IMG/VR virus record: IMGVR_UViG_3300022745_000111
Span: 1 to 34,395 of that record
Source of the DNA: a virus
DNA: 34,395 nucleotides
Reading direction: 5' to 3' (one strand)
Part shown: positions 16,556-25,068 of the stretch, piece by piece
Numbering within the stretch: the stretch's first letter is position 1
Layout of the letters: every line of letters starts with the position of its first letter
Made by a program: the position numbers and the translations under genes
The notes under the pieces: model-generated
What the model saw: the letters and a program-made list of their open reading frames with translations, nothing else
Told to the model about the DNA's origin: nothing
Databases searched by the model: none

Positions 16556-17289
16556 TGTGGGTTGCAGTGGCCATTGCGGGCACCAACTTGATTGGCGGCC
16601 TGATCAACTCGGACTCGCAGCGCAGCGCCGCCAACACCGCAGCCGACGCGCAGACCGCCGCCAGCCAGGCCGGGATCGCAGAGCAGCGCAGGCAGTTCGA
16701 CGCCATCCAGCAACTGCTCTCGCCCTACGTCAACGCGGGCACCGGGGCGCTGGGGCGCCAGCAGGATCTCATCGGCGTCAATGGTGACGCGGCGCAGAAA
16801 GCGGCCATTGACGCCCTGCAAGCCTCGCCCGCGTTCACCTCGGCGCAGCAACTCGGCGAACGCAGCATCCTGGCCAATGCATCGGCCACCGGCGGGCTGC
16901 GTGGCGGCAACACCCAGGCAGCGCTGGCGCAGTTCGCGCCGCAACTGCTGGCGCAGTCGATCAACGACCAGTACTCGCGCCTGGGAGGCCTGACCTCCAT
17001 CGGCCAGAACGCGGCGGCCGGCGTCGGCAATGCCGGCATGTCCACCGGCAACAACGTGGCCAACCTGCTCGGGCAGATCGGCAGCGCGCAGGCTGGCGCG
17101 GCAATCGGGCAAGGCAGGGCGACGGCCGGGGCGGTCAACGGATTCACCGGTGCGCTGGGGCAGTTCTATGGCTTGGGCGGGTTCAGCCGCCTGGGCATGG
17201 TCTCCCCGAACGCGGCCGGAGGCGCCAACTCTGCGGGCTTCGGCTCGGGGGCTGGGTTCGGCAATCTTGACCTTGGGTTGAACTTCTGA
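16555..17289 (+). CDS. DNA ejection protein, P22 gp7 type
   Basis: The product has 244 aa (P22 gp7 is about 229). A hydrophobic N-terminal stretch (WVAVAIAGTNLIGGLIN) recalls the removable leader of gp7. It is followed by an Ala/Gln-rich helical body (ALAQFAPQLLAQSINDQYSR) and a Gly-rich C-terminus. It is the first of three consecutive Ala/Gln-rich proteins, the arrangement of gp7, gp20 and gp16, which are packaged in the head and ejected to form a conduit across the envelope. The ATG overlaps the cupin stop (ATGA); GTG 16552 is also possible. Confidence 0.72.
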   Translation: MWVAVAIAGTNLIGGLINSDSQRSAANTAADAQTAASQAGIAEQRRQFDAIQQLLSPYVNAGTGALGRQQDLIGVNGDAAQKAAIDALQASPAFTSAQQLGERSILANASATGGLRGGNTQAALAQFAPQLLAQSINDQYSRLGGLTSIGQNAAAGVGNAGMSTGNNVANLLGQIGSAQAGAAIGQGRATAGAVNGFTGALGQFYGLGGFSRLGMVSPNAAGGANSAGFGSGAGFGNLDLGLNF

Positions 17290-18695
17290 TGCCTGGACCC
17301 TACGACTACAGCATCGGGGCCATCCCCGACCCGTCCGCCTCCTTCATGCAGGGCGTGCAAGGCGCCGTCGGCCTGCAGAATTTGCAGTTGCAGCAGCAGC
17401 AGGCCGCCGCAGCGCTGGCGCAGCAACAGCAACAGGCCCAGGTGGTCGGCGCGCTGCTGCGCAACCCAAACCCAAGCGCCGACGACTACTCGCGGGCTAC
17501 GCTGGCCGTGCCCGGGCTGCGTGAGCATTTCAAGCAGTCGTGGGAGATGCGCAACTCCGACCAGCAGCAATCGCTCCTGTCGGAGATCGGCCAGGTGCAC
17601 GCCGCGCTGACCGCTGGCCAGCCGCAGTACGCCGCCGACATCCTGCGCAACCGGGCCGCAGCGCTGAAGAACAGCGGCGGGTCTCAGCAGGAGATCCAGG
17701 CGGCCCAGGACATGGCGTCCACCATCGACGCCAACCCCGACTTTGCTCGCACGCTCACCGGCATGAAGCTGGCCAGCATCCCGGGCGGCGATAAGGTGTT
17801 CGCCAACCTCAAGACGGCGCAGGACACCACCCAGGCTGCAGCCGAGGGCCCCGCCAAGGCGCGCACGGCCGAGGCCGAAGCCAGGATCAAAGAAGCCGAA
17901 GCGGCCGTGGCTCCGCAAACGCAGCAGCAGAAGCTGCAGACGGGCGTCTGGAACAACGCCAATGTGCAGAGCCAGATCGCCGAACGTGCTGCGCGCCTGG
18001 GCCTGGACAAAGACAAGCTCACGACCGAGACGCAACTCAAGCTCACCGAGCTCAACCAGAAGCTCGGCCAACTGCCGGACGACGCCCGCAAGATCGTGAA
18101 CGAGTCGGCCGTGTCTGCCGTGTCGTCCGAGCAGCAGGTGCAGCAGTACCACACGCTGGCCAGCCAACTCGACGGCATCGGCTCGAGCTGGGGCGCTGGC
18201 AGTTCGGCGCACGAATGGCTCAAGCGCGCCACCGGCAGCGAGGACGCGGTCAGTGCGCTCAAGCGCGAATACACGCGCATGGCCTCGCAGGGCGTGATCA
18301 AGCTTCTGCCGCCCGGGCCGGCCAGCGACAAGGACATCGCCAACGCCAAGGAGGGCATCCCGAACGCCAACGCAGCGCCGGAGGTCATGGCCTCGTACCT
18401 GCGCGGCATGGCCAAGCTCAGTGCCTACGACGCGGTGCTGAACAACGCCAAGGCCGAATGGGCGGGCGCCGTGCAGCACTTGGGCAAGACCAAGGCCGAC
18501 ATCGAGATTGACGGCGTGAAGGTGCCCGCCGGGACGACCTTCAACGACTTCGCCCGGGGCTACATTGGCAAGAAGGCCGACGCGCTGAACGCGGCCGCCA
18601 CGGTCGGCACGCGCAGCTACATGCGCTACGCCGCGCCCCCGGCTGCGCCTGCGGCATCTGGCGGCTCAACTGGCGGTCTGGTGAGCGGCGACTGA
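17289..18695 (+). CDS. DNA ejection protein, P22 gp20 type
   Basis: The product has 468 aa, close to P22 gp20 (about 471). Near the N-terminus is a Gln-rich segment (LQNLQLQQQQAAAALAQQQQ), followed by long helical stretches and a central coiled-coil region (TAEAEARIKEAEAAVAPQTQ). The C-terminal tail is Ala/Pro/Gly-rich. It starts one base before the end of the gp7-like gene and ends one base before the gp16-like gene. By analogy it leaves the head with the DNA and helps form the periplasmic tube. Assignment is by order, length and composition. Confidence 0.72.
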   Translation: MPGPYDYSIGAIPDPSASFMQGVQGAVGLQNLQLQQQQAAAALAQQQQQAQVVGALLRNPNPSADDYSRATLAVPGLREHFKQSWEMRNSDQQQSLLSEIGQVHAALTAGQPQYAADILRNRAAALKNSGGSQQEIQAAQDMASTIDANPDFARTLTGMKLASIPGGDKVFANLKTAQDTTQAAAEGPAKARTAEAEARIKEAEAAVAPQTQQQKLQTGVWNNANVQSQIAERAARLGLDKDKLTTETQLKLTELNQKLGQLPDDARKIVNESAVSAVSSEQQVQQYHTLASQLDGIGSSWGAGSSAHEWLKRATGSEDAVSALKREYTRMASQGVIKLLPPGPASDKDIANAKEGIPNANAAPEVMASYLRGMAKLSAYDAVLNNAKAEWAGAVQHLGKTKADIEIDGVKVPAGTTFNDFARGYIGKKADALNAAATVGTRSYMRYAAPPAAPAASGGSTGGLVSGD

Positions 18696-18696
18696 C

Positions 18697-21636
18697 ATGG
18701 CCTCGCCCAACAGCTACCGCGACCCGTTCTGGACCGACCTGGCGGCTTCGACCGAGCAGAAGCTCGGCCTGCCCGACGGCCTGCTCGTCTCGGTGCTGAC
18801 CAAGGGCGAGCGCAGCAACGCCAGCCAGGTCTCGGAGGCCGGGGCCCGCACGCCGTTTCAGATCATCCCGGCCACGCGCAAGGCGGCCGTCGACAAGTAC
18901 GGCATCGACCCGTACCTGAGCGCGCAGAACGCGGCCGAGGTGGCCGGCCGGCTGCTGCAGGACTCGCTCAAGCGCAACGGCGACGACCCGGCACTGGCGG
19001 TGGCCGAGTACCACGGCGGCACGGATCGCAGCAACTGGGGGCCGCGCACCAAGGCCTACGTCGCCCGCGTGCTGGACGGCACGCAGTCGTTCGGTGTGCC
19101 CGACCCGGCGCCGGTGGCGGCCGTGCCGCTGCAGCCGGATGTCTCGCAGCCGATGCCGGCCGGCCAAAGCACCTTCGACCGCTTGATGGCCAAGATGGGC
19201 AAGCCGGAAGAGTCGCAGATCGCCAACGTCTACAAGGCCTACCAGGGCGGCCAGATGACGCCGACCGATTCGGCGCAGTTCGAGGCCGACGTAAAGGCCG
19301 GCCGGCTGATGCTGCCGCGTGGTGCATCGCTTAAGACTGCCCAGCAGGCCACCGGGCCGATGACGCTGCCGCCCGGGGTGGTGGACGCCTACAACCAGGG
19401 CAAGATGTCGCAGCCCGAGCGGACTCAACTTGACGCCGACTTGCGCGCTGGCCTAGTGCAGTTCCCGCAGACCGCGGCGATCCCAGGGGCCGAGGGTGAG
19501 CCGCTGCGCCAAGCCAAAGCGGCCGCGGTGCCCGGGCCCACCCTGACCGATCGGGCCATCGGCGCAGGCGAGGCGGCGCTGACCGGCGTCACCGGCGCAG
19601 TGGGCGGCACGTTTGGCATGGTCGATGGCACCGTGCGCGGGCTGGCCACGGCGGTCCTCAACGGCACCTTCGGTACGCAGGACGCAGCCAACATGGTCGA
19701 GCAGGCGGCATCGCAGGGGGCGCAGGCGCTGACCTATGCGCCGCGCACGCAATCCGGCCAAGACCAGACCGCCGCCGTCGGCCAGGTGCTGCAACAGATG
19801 CTTCCGGCGGTGCCACTCACAGGCGAGGTCGGCGCGTTGGCGCGCGGCATGGAAGTGGCCCGCAAGTCGTCTGCGCCAATGATCGGCTCGGCAGTGAGCC
19901 GAGTGCTTGGGCGGGCCGAAACCGGCATGCCTCAGACCGAGGCAGGCGCAATCGCGCAAGGAGAAGCCGCACAAGCTGCAGCGGCGCCAGCGGGCGCTCC
20001 TGCAGCGCCAGTTGCCTCTCCCGTCGCCCCTGTCGCCCCTGCGGCGCCAGTTGCCCCGGTCGCTGCCGCTGCGCCGATGGCTTCAGCGGTGCCGCTCGAG
20101 CAGCTTGCTGGCGTTGCCAAAAAAGCCGCAGGAGGGTCTGAAGCCGCGGCGGCTGATCTTGCGTCTGCTGCCGCGCCGAATGCTGCAACCGTTGCGGCGG
20201 CCAAGCGCTTGGGCATCCTTGACTACCTGCAGCCCGACCATGTGACGACCAGCCAGACGTACCGCGAGCTGGCGCAGGCCGTGAAATCCATCCCAGGGTC
20301 AGAAACCCGCGCTGCGGAACTGCAAGGCCTTGAGCGAGTCGGCGCCCGGGCGGCAAAGATCATCGACGACCTGGGTGGTTCGGATGTCAGCGCCGTCTCG
20401 GAAAACGTTCAGCAGGCGCAACTGGGCCGGATCTCTGACCTGTCCAAGATGGAGCGCCGGCTGTATGACCAGGTGCGCGACAAGTTGCCGGCCCGCACGC
20501 CTGCGCCTGCGGATGGAGCGCTGGGGTTCCTTCGCCAACGCGCCGAGGAGCTTGGCGGCGCGCAGAACCTGTCCCCGATGGAAAAGACCATCGCCACTCG
20601 GCTGACGCCAGGAGAAGGCGGCATTCAGCCGACGTACACCCTGCTTGATGATGTGCGTCGGGATGTCGGCGCTGTCACGGCTCGTGGCGGCCCATTTGCA
20701 GACGCGGACGTCGGCCTGGCCAAGAAGTATTACGGCCTGCTGGCCAAGGACCAACTGCGGGCCGCTGACGCGGCTGGGCAGAAGTGGCCGTACCTCGCGG
20801 CCCAGTACGCGACCAAGCTGCGCAAGGGCGTCGAAGACGACATGACGGCGCTTTTTGGCCGCGAACTGGACAAGAGCATTGCAACGCCCGTTGCATCAGC
20901 GGTCACGGCGGCCGCAAAGGGCGATGCAGCGAAGTTGGCCAAGGTGCTGCAGGCCGTGCCTGAAGACATGCGCCGCGACGTAGTTGCAGCCGGCCTGCAA
21001 GCGGCATTCCGCACTCAAGGCACGCCGGGGCCGATCAGCTTTTCCCACTACGCCAAGTGGTACGGAGGCCTGCTATCAAACAAGCAGGCCTATGCAACTG
21101 TGATGACCAATCTGGAGCCTGCCGCCCGCAAGCAGTTAAGCGACCTGTATCGGGTCAGCCGGGGGATCGCAGAAGCCTCGCGTGAGCGGATCACAACGGG
21201 CAGAATCCAGGCTGCAACCGAGCTATTCCGTGCACCTGATTCGCTGGCTGGCCGTCTCTATGATGCTGCGCATCGCGGCGCCGTTGGTGCGGCTGTGGGC
21301 ACTACTGTGGGCTATCTGGCTGGGCCTGGCATTGGTGGTGCCATCGCGTCGGCGCTCACCAAAGGGCCCAAGCCAGCAGCGATCAGAGCCGTAGACGCGC
21401 TCATCGCCTCGCCTGAGTTTGACAGGCTGGCACGCGCCGCAAATCCGGCGCAACAGCAATCGGCCGTCAAGAAGGTTGCCGCCTCGGCCAACTTCGCCAG
21501 GTTCATGCGCCAGATCGGCGCAGCCACCTCCAGCGTGTTCGATCGGGAAGCGTGGATCTATGACGCGATGACGCCGGTTTCGCAGGGGGCAGCAGAAGAA
21601 GCATCGCGCCAGGAATCGCGGCGCACAACTCACTGA
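18697..21636 (+). CDS. Large ejection protein with N-terminal lytic transglycosylase domain (gp16 position)
   Basis: The product has 979 aa, far longer than P22 gp16 (about 609). Residues about 20-130 form an SLT-type transglycosylase: GERSN with E38 as likely catalytic acid, ARTPFQIIPATRKAAVDKYG, and AVAEYHGG. This would open peptidoglycan during DNA entry. A linker near 410-465 is Ala/Pro-rich (GAPAAPVASPVAPVAPAAPV). The region after it is helical, with a Gly/Ala-rich hydrophobic segment (GAVGAAVGTTVGYLAGPGIG) near 870 that could enter membrane. From about 19930 the DNA looks less GC-rich than upstream, suggesting a mosaic join at the linker. Confidence 0.75.
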   Translation: MASPNSYRDPFWTDLAASTEQKLGLPDGLLVSVLTKGERSNASQVSEAGARTPFQIIPATRKAAVDKYGIDPYLSAQNAAEVAGRLLQDSLKRNGDDPALAVAEYHGGTDRSNWGPRTKAYVARVLDGTQSFGVPDPAPVAAVPLQPDVSQPMPAGQSTFDRLMAKMGKPEESQIANVYKAYQGGQMTPTDSAQFEADVKAGRLMLPRGASLKTAQQATGPMTLPPGVVDAYNQGKMSQPERTQLDADLRAGLVQFPQTAAIPGAEGEPLRQAKAAAVPGPTLTDRAIGAGEAALTGVTGAVGGTFGMVDGTVRGLATAVLNGTFGTQDAANMVEQAASQGAQALTYAPRTQSGQDQTAAVGQVLQQMLPAVPLTGEVGALARGMEVARKSSAPMIGSAVSRVLGRAETGMPQTEAGAIAQGEAAQAAAAPAGAPAAPVASPVAPVAPAAPVAPVAAAAPMASAVPLEQLAGVAKKAAGGSEAAAADLASAAAPNAATVAAAKRLGILDYLQPDHVTTSQTYRELAQAVKSIPGSETRAAELQGLERVGARAAKIIDDLGGSDVSAVSENVQQAQLGRISDLSKMERRLYDQVRDKLPARTPAPADGALGFLRQRAEELGGAQNLSPMEKTIATRLTPGEGGIQPTYTLLDDVRRDVGAVTARGGPFADADVGLAKKYYGLLAKDQLRAADAAGQKWPYLAAQYATKLRKGVEDDMTALFGRELDKSIATPVASAVTAAAKGDAAKLAKVLQAVPEDMRRDVVAAGLQAAFRTQGTPGPISFSHYAKWYGGLLSNKQAYATVMTNLEPAARKQLSDLYRVSRGIAEASRERITTGRIQAATELFRAPDSLAGRLYDAAHRGAVGAAVGTTVGYLAGPGIGGAIASALTKGPKPAAIRAVDALIASPEFDRLARAANPAQQQSAVKKVAASANFARFMRQIGAATSSVFDREAWIYDAMTPVSQGAAEEASRQESRRTTH

Positions 21637-21644
21637 GGCCCCTC

Positions 21645-22808
21645 ATGTTCGCCATCACGTCCATCTACCCGCAGTTCTTCGACACCGACGGCACGCCCCT
21701 GGAGGCCGGGGCGCTCTACTTCGGCACGGCCAACGGCAACCCGGAGACCAGCCCGACGACGGTCTACTGGGACTCTGCCGGCACGCAGCCCTGCGCGCAG
21801 CCGCTGACGACCTCCGGCGGCTACATCATGCGCTCGGGCACGCGGGCGCGGGTCTATGCGTCCGGCGACTACGCCCTGAGCGTGCGCAACAAGGCCGGCA
21901 CGCTGGTGGTCTACACCGCCACTTCGGCGGAACTCACCGTTGCCCTGACCGGGACAACGGCCGGGACTGGCGCCGACATGGTCGGGTTTTCGTCTGGCAC
22001 CACTTACGCTGCCGGGACGGTGGGCGAAGCGCTGAAGACGGCAATTCTGACGTCTGGCGGGACGATCAGTGGCAACCTGGTGGTCACCGGAACGCTAAAC
22101 GTCAGCGGCGCGACAACGTTGGCCGGATTGACGGCCGGGTCTACCGTGGTCAGTTCCCTGACTTCAAGCGGCCAGGTGATCGTTTCAACCGCCGGTTCGC
22201 CCTACTACCAAAGCGCGGATCTGTTTGGCGGCGGCCACACCTATGCGTTTGGCTCTGGCGGCTCCAACTTCACCTCGGGCACGTTCGGCATTGTCGACTC
22301 GACAGCCGCGGCAACCCGCTGGACCATTGACTCATCCGGCCACATGGCGCCAGGCGCCGACAACACGCAGAACTGCGGCACGGCGGCCAAGCGGTGGGCG
22401 GTGGTCTACGCCGGCACAGGCGCGATCAATACCTCCGACGCTCGGGTCAAGACACCCGTGCAGCCGCTGACGAACGCCGAGGTTTGCGCGGCGATGGCGC
22501 TTTCCCGCGAGATCGGCACCTTCAGGTTCCTCGATGCCGTGGCCGTCAAGGGCGACCGGGCCCGTTTGCACATCGGCATGACCGTGCAGCGCGCTGTCGA
22601 GATCATGACAGCGCATGGCCTGGACGCTCAGCAGTACGGGTTCATCTGCTATGACCAATGGGACGCCGACACGGTGCAGACCGGACCGGACACGTTCGAG
22701 ACGCACGGCGCGCCGGGTGATCGCTGGGGCTTCCGCGTGGATGAACTGCTGCTGTTCATCGCCCGCGGGTTCGATGCTCGGCTGTACGCATTGGAGACCA
22801 AGGCATGA
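21645..22808 (+). CDS. Tailspike/fibre with P22-like head-binding domain and S74 chaperone domain
   Basis: The product has 387 aa. Residues 1-105 have the head-binding pattern of P22-type tailspikes (FFDTDGTPLEAGALYFGTAN, VYWDSAGTQP, then LTTSGGY and GDYALSVRNKAG). The middle is a short Thr/Gly-rich beta region. From S264 the protein reads as a peptidase S74 intramolecular chaperone: SDARVK gives the Ser264/Lys269 pair, and YGFICYDQW and WGFRVDELLLFIARGF follow. Such domains help trimer folding and then cut themselves off near the Ser. No clear polysaccharide-degrading domain is seen between them, so the spike is short and may bind rather than digest. Confidence 0.82.
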   Translation: MFAITSIYPQFFDTDGTPLEAGALYFGTANGNPETSPTTVYWDSAGTQPCAQPLTTSGGYIMRSGTRARVYASGDYALSVRNKAGTLVVYTATSAELTVALTGTTAGTGADMVGFSSGTTYAAGTVGEALKTAILTSGGTISGNLVVTGTLNVSGATTLAGLTAGSTVVSSLTSSGQVIVSTAGSPYYQSADLFGGGHTYAFGSGGSNFTSGTFGIVDSTAAATRWTIDSSGHMAPGADNTQNCGTAAKRWAVVYAGTGAINTSDARVKTPVQPLTNAEVCAAMALSREIGTFRFLDAVAVKGDRARLHIGMTVQRAVEIMTAHGLDAQQYGFICYDQWDADTVQTGPDTFETHGAPGDRWGFRVDELLLFIARGFDARLYALETKA

Positions 22809-23044
22809 ACCTCCTGACCCTGCGCACCGACAAGTACCTGCACGTCATCGCCAGCGTGCTGATCTTCGCCGTCGTCCACTACCTGACCCACCACGCACAA
22901 CTTGCCGCGGGCGTGGCTGTCCTGGCGCATGTGGTCAAGAAGGGCTGGGACATCGGCAAGGGCCTGCGCGACATGGACGACATCCTGGGCGACATCGCTG
23001 CCGGTGTCGTTGGCGCGCTGCTGGCATGGGGGTGCGCGCTGTGA
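22805..23044 (+). CDS. Small membrane protein, holin candidate
   Basis: The product has 79 aa and overlaps the tailspike gene by four bases (ATGA). Two membrane-length hydrophobic stretches are visible: HVIASVLIFAVVHYL near 13-27 and AAGVVGALLAWGCAL at the C-terminus. A soluble charged loop (VVKKGWDIGKGLRDMDDILG) lies between them. It opens the lysis block. The loop pattern also recalls small periplasm-facing membrane proteins of unknown role, so holin is one possibility among the four small membrane proteins here. Confidence 0.5.
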   Translation: MNLLTLRTDKYLHVIASVLIFAVVHYLTHHAQLAAGVAVLAHVVKKGWDIGKGLRDMDDILGDIAAGVVGALLAWGCAL

Positions 23045-23145
23045 GGGCCTTTGCCGCCTGGCTGCGCAAGCTTGCCGACAAGATCGACCCGCCAAAGCCG
23101 ACGCCGGACGTCGGCGGTGGCGGCGGGCCGCCGGAGCCGGTGTGA
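23041..23145 (+). CDS. 34-aa basic/Pro-Gly-rich peptide
   Basis: A short GTG-started frame is coupled on both sides by GTGA overlaps. The product begins MRAFAAWLRKLADKIDPP, a basic amphipathic helix, and ends in a Gly/Pro-rich tail. No family is recognised. Overlaps at both ends and lack of any gap support it as a real small gene. The amphipathic helix could associate with membrane. Confidence 0.45.
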   Translation: MRAFAAWLRKLADKIDPPKPTPDVGGGGGPPEPV

Positions 23146-23495
23146 GCCTCGCGCCGCTCCTGCTGGCCGTGGGCGCCTCGCGGCACTACCTGTGGGCGCA
23201 GTTCCCACCGGCGATGCAGGGCGGCGTGTCCAAGGCCCTGGGCGCGGCGGCAACGCTGATCCTGCTCGGGTGCGTCTACCGGGCGCAGCCGTCCAAGCCG
23301 ATGGCCTGGGTGCTGCTCTGGTGGGCCTGGGAAGAGGCGCAGACGCTGCTGTGCGGCGCTGCGTGGGCGGCAGGCCCGTGGCCGGTGGCGCCAGGGCAGG
23401 GCATCTGCTCGGGGCGGCTGGACTTCGACCTGGGGGCCATTGGGATTCTGATCGTCGCGGCTATAGCCATGCGGCTGACACCTGTCAAGATGTAA
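23142..23495 (+). CDS. Three-segment membrane protein in the lysis block
   Basis: The product has 117 aa and starts with GTG overlapping the previous stop. Hydrophobic segments include SLAPLLLAVGAS, LGAAATLILLGCVY and AIGILIVAAIAM, with a Trp-rich region (WVLLWWAWEEAQ) between the last two. The topology resembles three-pass holins, although no family signature is certain. A 37-bp gap follows it before the next gene. Confidence 0.5.
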   Translation: MSLAPLLLAVGASRHYLWAQFPPAMQGGVSKALGAAATLILLGCVYRAQPSKPMAWVLLWWAWEEAQTLLCGAAWAAGPWPVAPGQGICSGRLDFDLGAIGILIVAAIAMRLTPVKM

Positions 23496-23532
23496 TTGCG
23501 TACAGTATCAACAGCAAAGGCTAACTCGTAAC

Positions 23533-23877
23533 ATGAGCGAACCCGACGACAAGCCGGCCACGACGGTCGCAGAACTGGATCTGCACTTCCGCTACCAGAG
23601 GCGCGACATGGCCGCGCTGATGGAGCGGCTCGATGCGATCACCCGCAACATGGCGACGAAGGCAGACATCGAGACGCTGACGACGCAGATGCGCGAGTTC
23701 GTGCGCAGGGGTGAATTCGAGGACTTGAAGAAGCTCGTCACTGACGGCAACGCCTCCACCACCTTCTGGCGGCTGGTCGAGGCGGTGACCAAGATCGGCG
23801 CGGCCGTGGCGGTGATCGCCACCATCGGCGGGCTGGTGGTGGCGCTGGTCCACTTCGCCGACAAGGTGCCGAAGTGA
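23533..23877 (+). CDS. Coiled-coil protein with one C-terminal membrane segment
   Basis: The product has 114 aa. Residues about 20-75 are highly charged and helical (FRYQRRDMAALMERLDAI; MREFVRRGEFEDLKKLV). A single transmembrane segment near 85-108 (VTKIGAAVAVIATIGGLVVA) leaves a short tail. This architecture is common in phage lysis modules, where such proteins act as holin partners or antiholins. It overlaps the next gene by four bases (GTGA). The function is inferred from context. Confidence 0.5.
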   Translation: MSEPDDKPATTVAELDLHFRYQRRDMAALMERLDAITRNMATKADIETLTTQMREFVRRGEFEDLKKLVTDGNASTTFWRLVEAVTKIGAAVAVIATIGGLVVALVHFADKVPK

Positions 23878-24104
23878 GCGACATCCTGCGGCAGTTGCTC
23901 ACGGGCCAGGACAACCAGACGCACGACGTGATGCGCTGGATCGGCCTCGGCGGCGCGCTGACGGCGCTCGGGCTGCAGATCTACGTCGTGGCCGTCAAGG
24001 GCCAGCCTTTCGACCTGCAAGCGTTCGGCATCGGATTCGGCGCGCTGTGCGCTTCGGTCGGCGCGGCGCTGCGGCTGAAGGAAACGACGGAGCCGCGGCC
24101 ATGA
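23874..24104 (+). CDS. Two-pass holin candidate immediately before endolysin
   Basis: The product has 76 aa. Two hydrophobic segments (WIGLGGALTALGLQIYVVAV and FGIGFGALCASVGAAL) are joined by a short charged turn (KGQPFDLQ), with a charged C-terminal tail. It lies directly before the endolysin gene, whose ATG overlaps its stop (ATGA), the usual place of a holin. Of the small membrane proteins here this is the best holin candidate, but the sequence cannot prove it. Confidence 0.6.
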   Translation: MSDILRQLLTGQDNQTHDVMRWIGLGGALTALGLQIYVVAVKGQPFDLQAFGIGFGALCASVGAALRLKETTEPRP

Positions 24105-24538
24105 TCAGCATCGCGGACTACTTCGGCGACCGGCGCACAACGCACAGCACAGAGTGCAGCCCGGACATCGAGCGCAACGCAGCCAGGACGGTCGGCATCG
24201 TCAATGAACTGCTGACCCAGGCGGCGCGGTTCGGCGTCAAGGTGCCGGTCAACGAGACGTGCGGCTGCTTCCAGGGCACGCAGTTGAACAGCGGCTGGCG
24301 GCCGCCGTCCGTCAACGCTTGCACGGGCGGGGCCAGCCCAACCAGCCTGCACATGACCGGCGAGGCCGTGGACCTGCACGATCCGACCGGCGAGCTTGAC
24401 GCATGGCTGATGACGCCGGAGGGGCAGTACATGCTGCAGGACCTGGGCTTGTGGATGGAGCATCCTGATCGCACGCCCGGATGGACGCACGTTCAGGTCA
24501 AGCCGCCGCGCTCAGGCAAGCGCGTTTTTCTGCCGTGA
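24101..24538 (+). CDS. Endolysin, peptidase M15 family
   Basis: The product has 145 aa and the zinc-peptidase pattern of M15 cell-wall peptidases: NSGWRPPSVN, then SLHMTGEAVDLHD with H84 and D91, and WTHVQV with H130. The Glu of GEAVD and the order of ligands fit enzymes that cut peptide crosslinks in peptidoglycan. No signal peptide is seen, so release by a holin is expected. It is coupled to the holin candidate (ATGA) and to the Rz gene (GTGA). The precise bond cut cannot be told from sequence. Confidence 0.82.
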   Translation: MISIADYFGDRRTTHSTECSPDIERNAARTVGIVNELLTQAARFGVKVPVNETCGCFQGTQLNSGWRPPSVNACTGGASPTSLHMTGEAVDLHDPTGELDAWLMTPEGQYMLQDLGLWMEHPDRTPGWTHVQVKPPRSGKRVFLP

Positions 24539-25068
24539 ACCCGTTGGCGCTTCTGCCCCTGCGCGACTGGGGCTACATCGCCGCAGCGGTGGCCGTGGCT
24601 GGCGCTGGCGCGGTGTTCGTCTCGCACGAACGCGAGATCGGCGCGCACAAGGCAGAGGCCGCGCTCCAGCACGAACGCGCAGAGATTGCCGCAGTGGCCG
24701 CCAGCGCAGCCCAGGCCGCGGCCGTCGAATCGCAACGGCGGGAGACCGCCATCCAGGGGATCGCACATGACGCGCAACAGACCGCCATTCGTGTCGCTGC
24801 CGACGCTGCTGCTGGCGCTGCTGATCGGCGCGCTCTCAGCGTGCAGCTCGACGCCTACGTTCGTGCCAACACCCGCGCCGCTGATCCCGCCGCTGCCGCA
24901 GGAAGCGCGCCAGCCCGCGACCCCCTCGTTGTGCTTGCCGACCTGTTCAGCCGCGCTGACGCAAGAGCAGCAGAACTGGCGCGGATTGCTGACGAGCGGG
25001 GTGCTGCCGGGGTTGCCTGCGTCAGGGCCTACGACGCGCTGACAGGTACGAAATCCGGCCCGGAATAA
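24535..25068 (+). CDS. Rz: i-spanin (Rz-like)
   Basis: The product has 177 aa. One N-terminal membrane anchor (WGYIAAAVAVAGAGAVFVSH) is followed by a long periplasmic, Ala/Glu/Arg-rich helical region, the design of inner-membrane spanins. GTG 24535 overlaps the endolysin stop. A lipoprotein gene is nested in another frame from 24767 to 25042, as in lambda Rz/Rz1, which strongly supports the call. With Rz1 it should fuse the inner and outer membranes in the last step of lysis, so the host has an outer membrane. Confidence 0.8.
   Translation: MNPLALLPLRDWGYIAAAVAVAGAGAVFVSHEREIGAHKAEAALQHERAEIAAVAASAAQAAAVESQRRETAIQGIAHDAQQTAIRVAADAAAGAADRRALSVQLDAYVRANTRAADPAAAAGSAPARDPLVVLADLFSRADARAAELARIADERGAAGVACVRAYDALTGTKSGPE
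24767..25042 (+). CDS. Rz1: o-spanin lipoprotein (Rz1-like), nested inside Rz
   Basis: The product has 91 aa and is read in the +1 frame relative to Rz, entirely inside it. A basic start (MTRNRPP) precedes the hydrophobic segment LPTLLLALLIGALSAC, which ends in the lipobox LSAC with C26 as the lipid-modified residue. The mature part is Pro-rich (TPTFVPTPAPLIPPLPQEAR), a hallmark of Rz1 proteins. Most Rz1 mature chains are shorter. It is expected in the outer membrane, binding Rz across the periplasm. Confidence 0.8.
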   Translation: MTRNRPPFVSLPTLLLALLIGALSACSSTPTFVPTPAPLIPPLPQEARQPATPSLCLPTCSAALTQEQQNWRGLLTSGVLPGLPASGPTTR

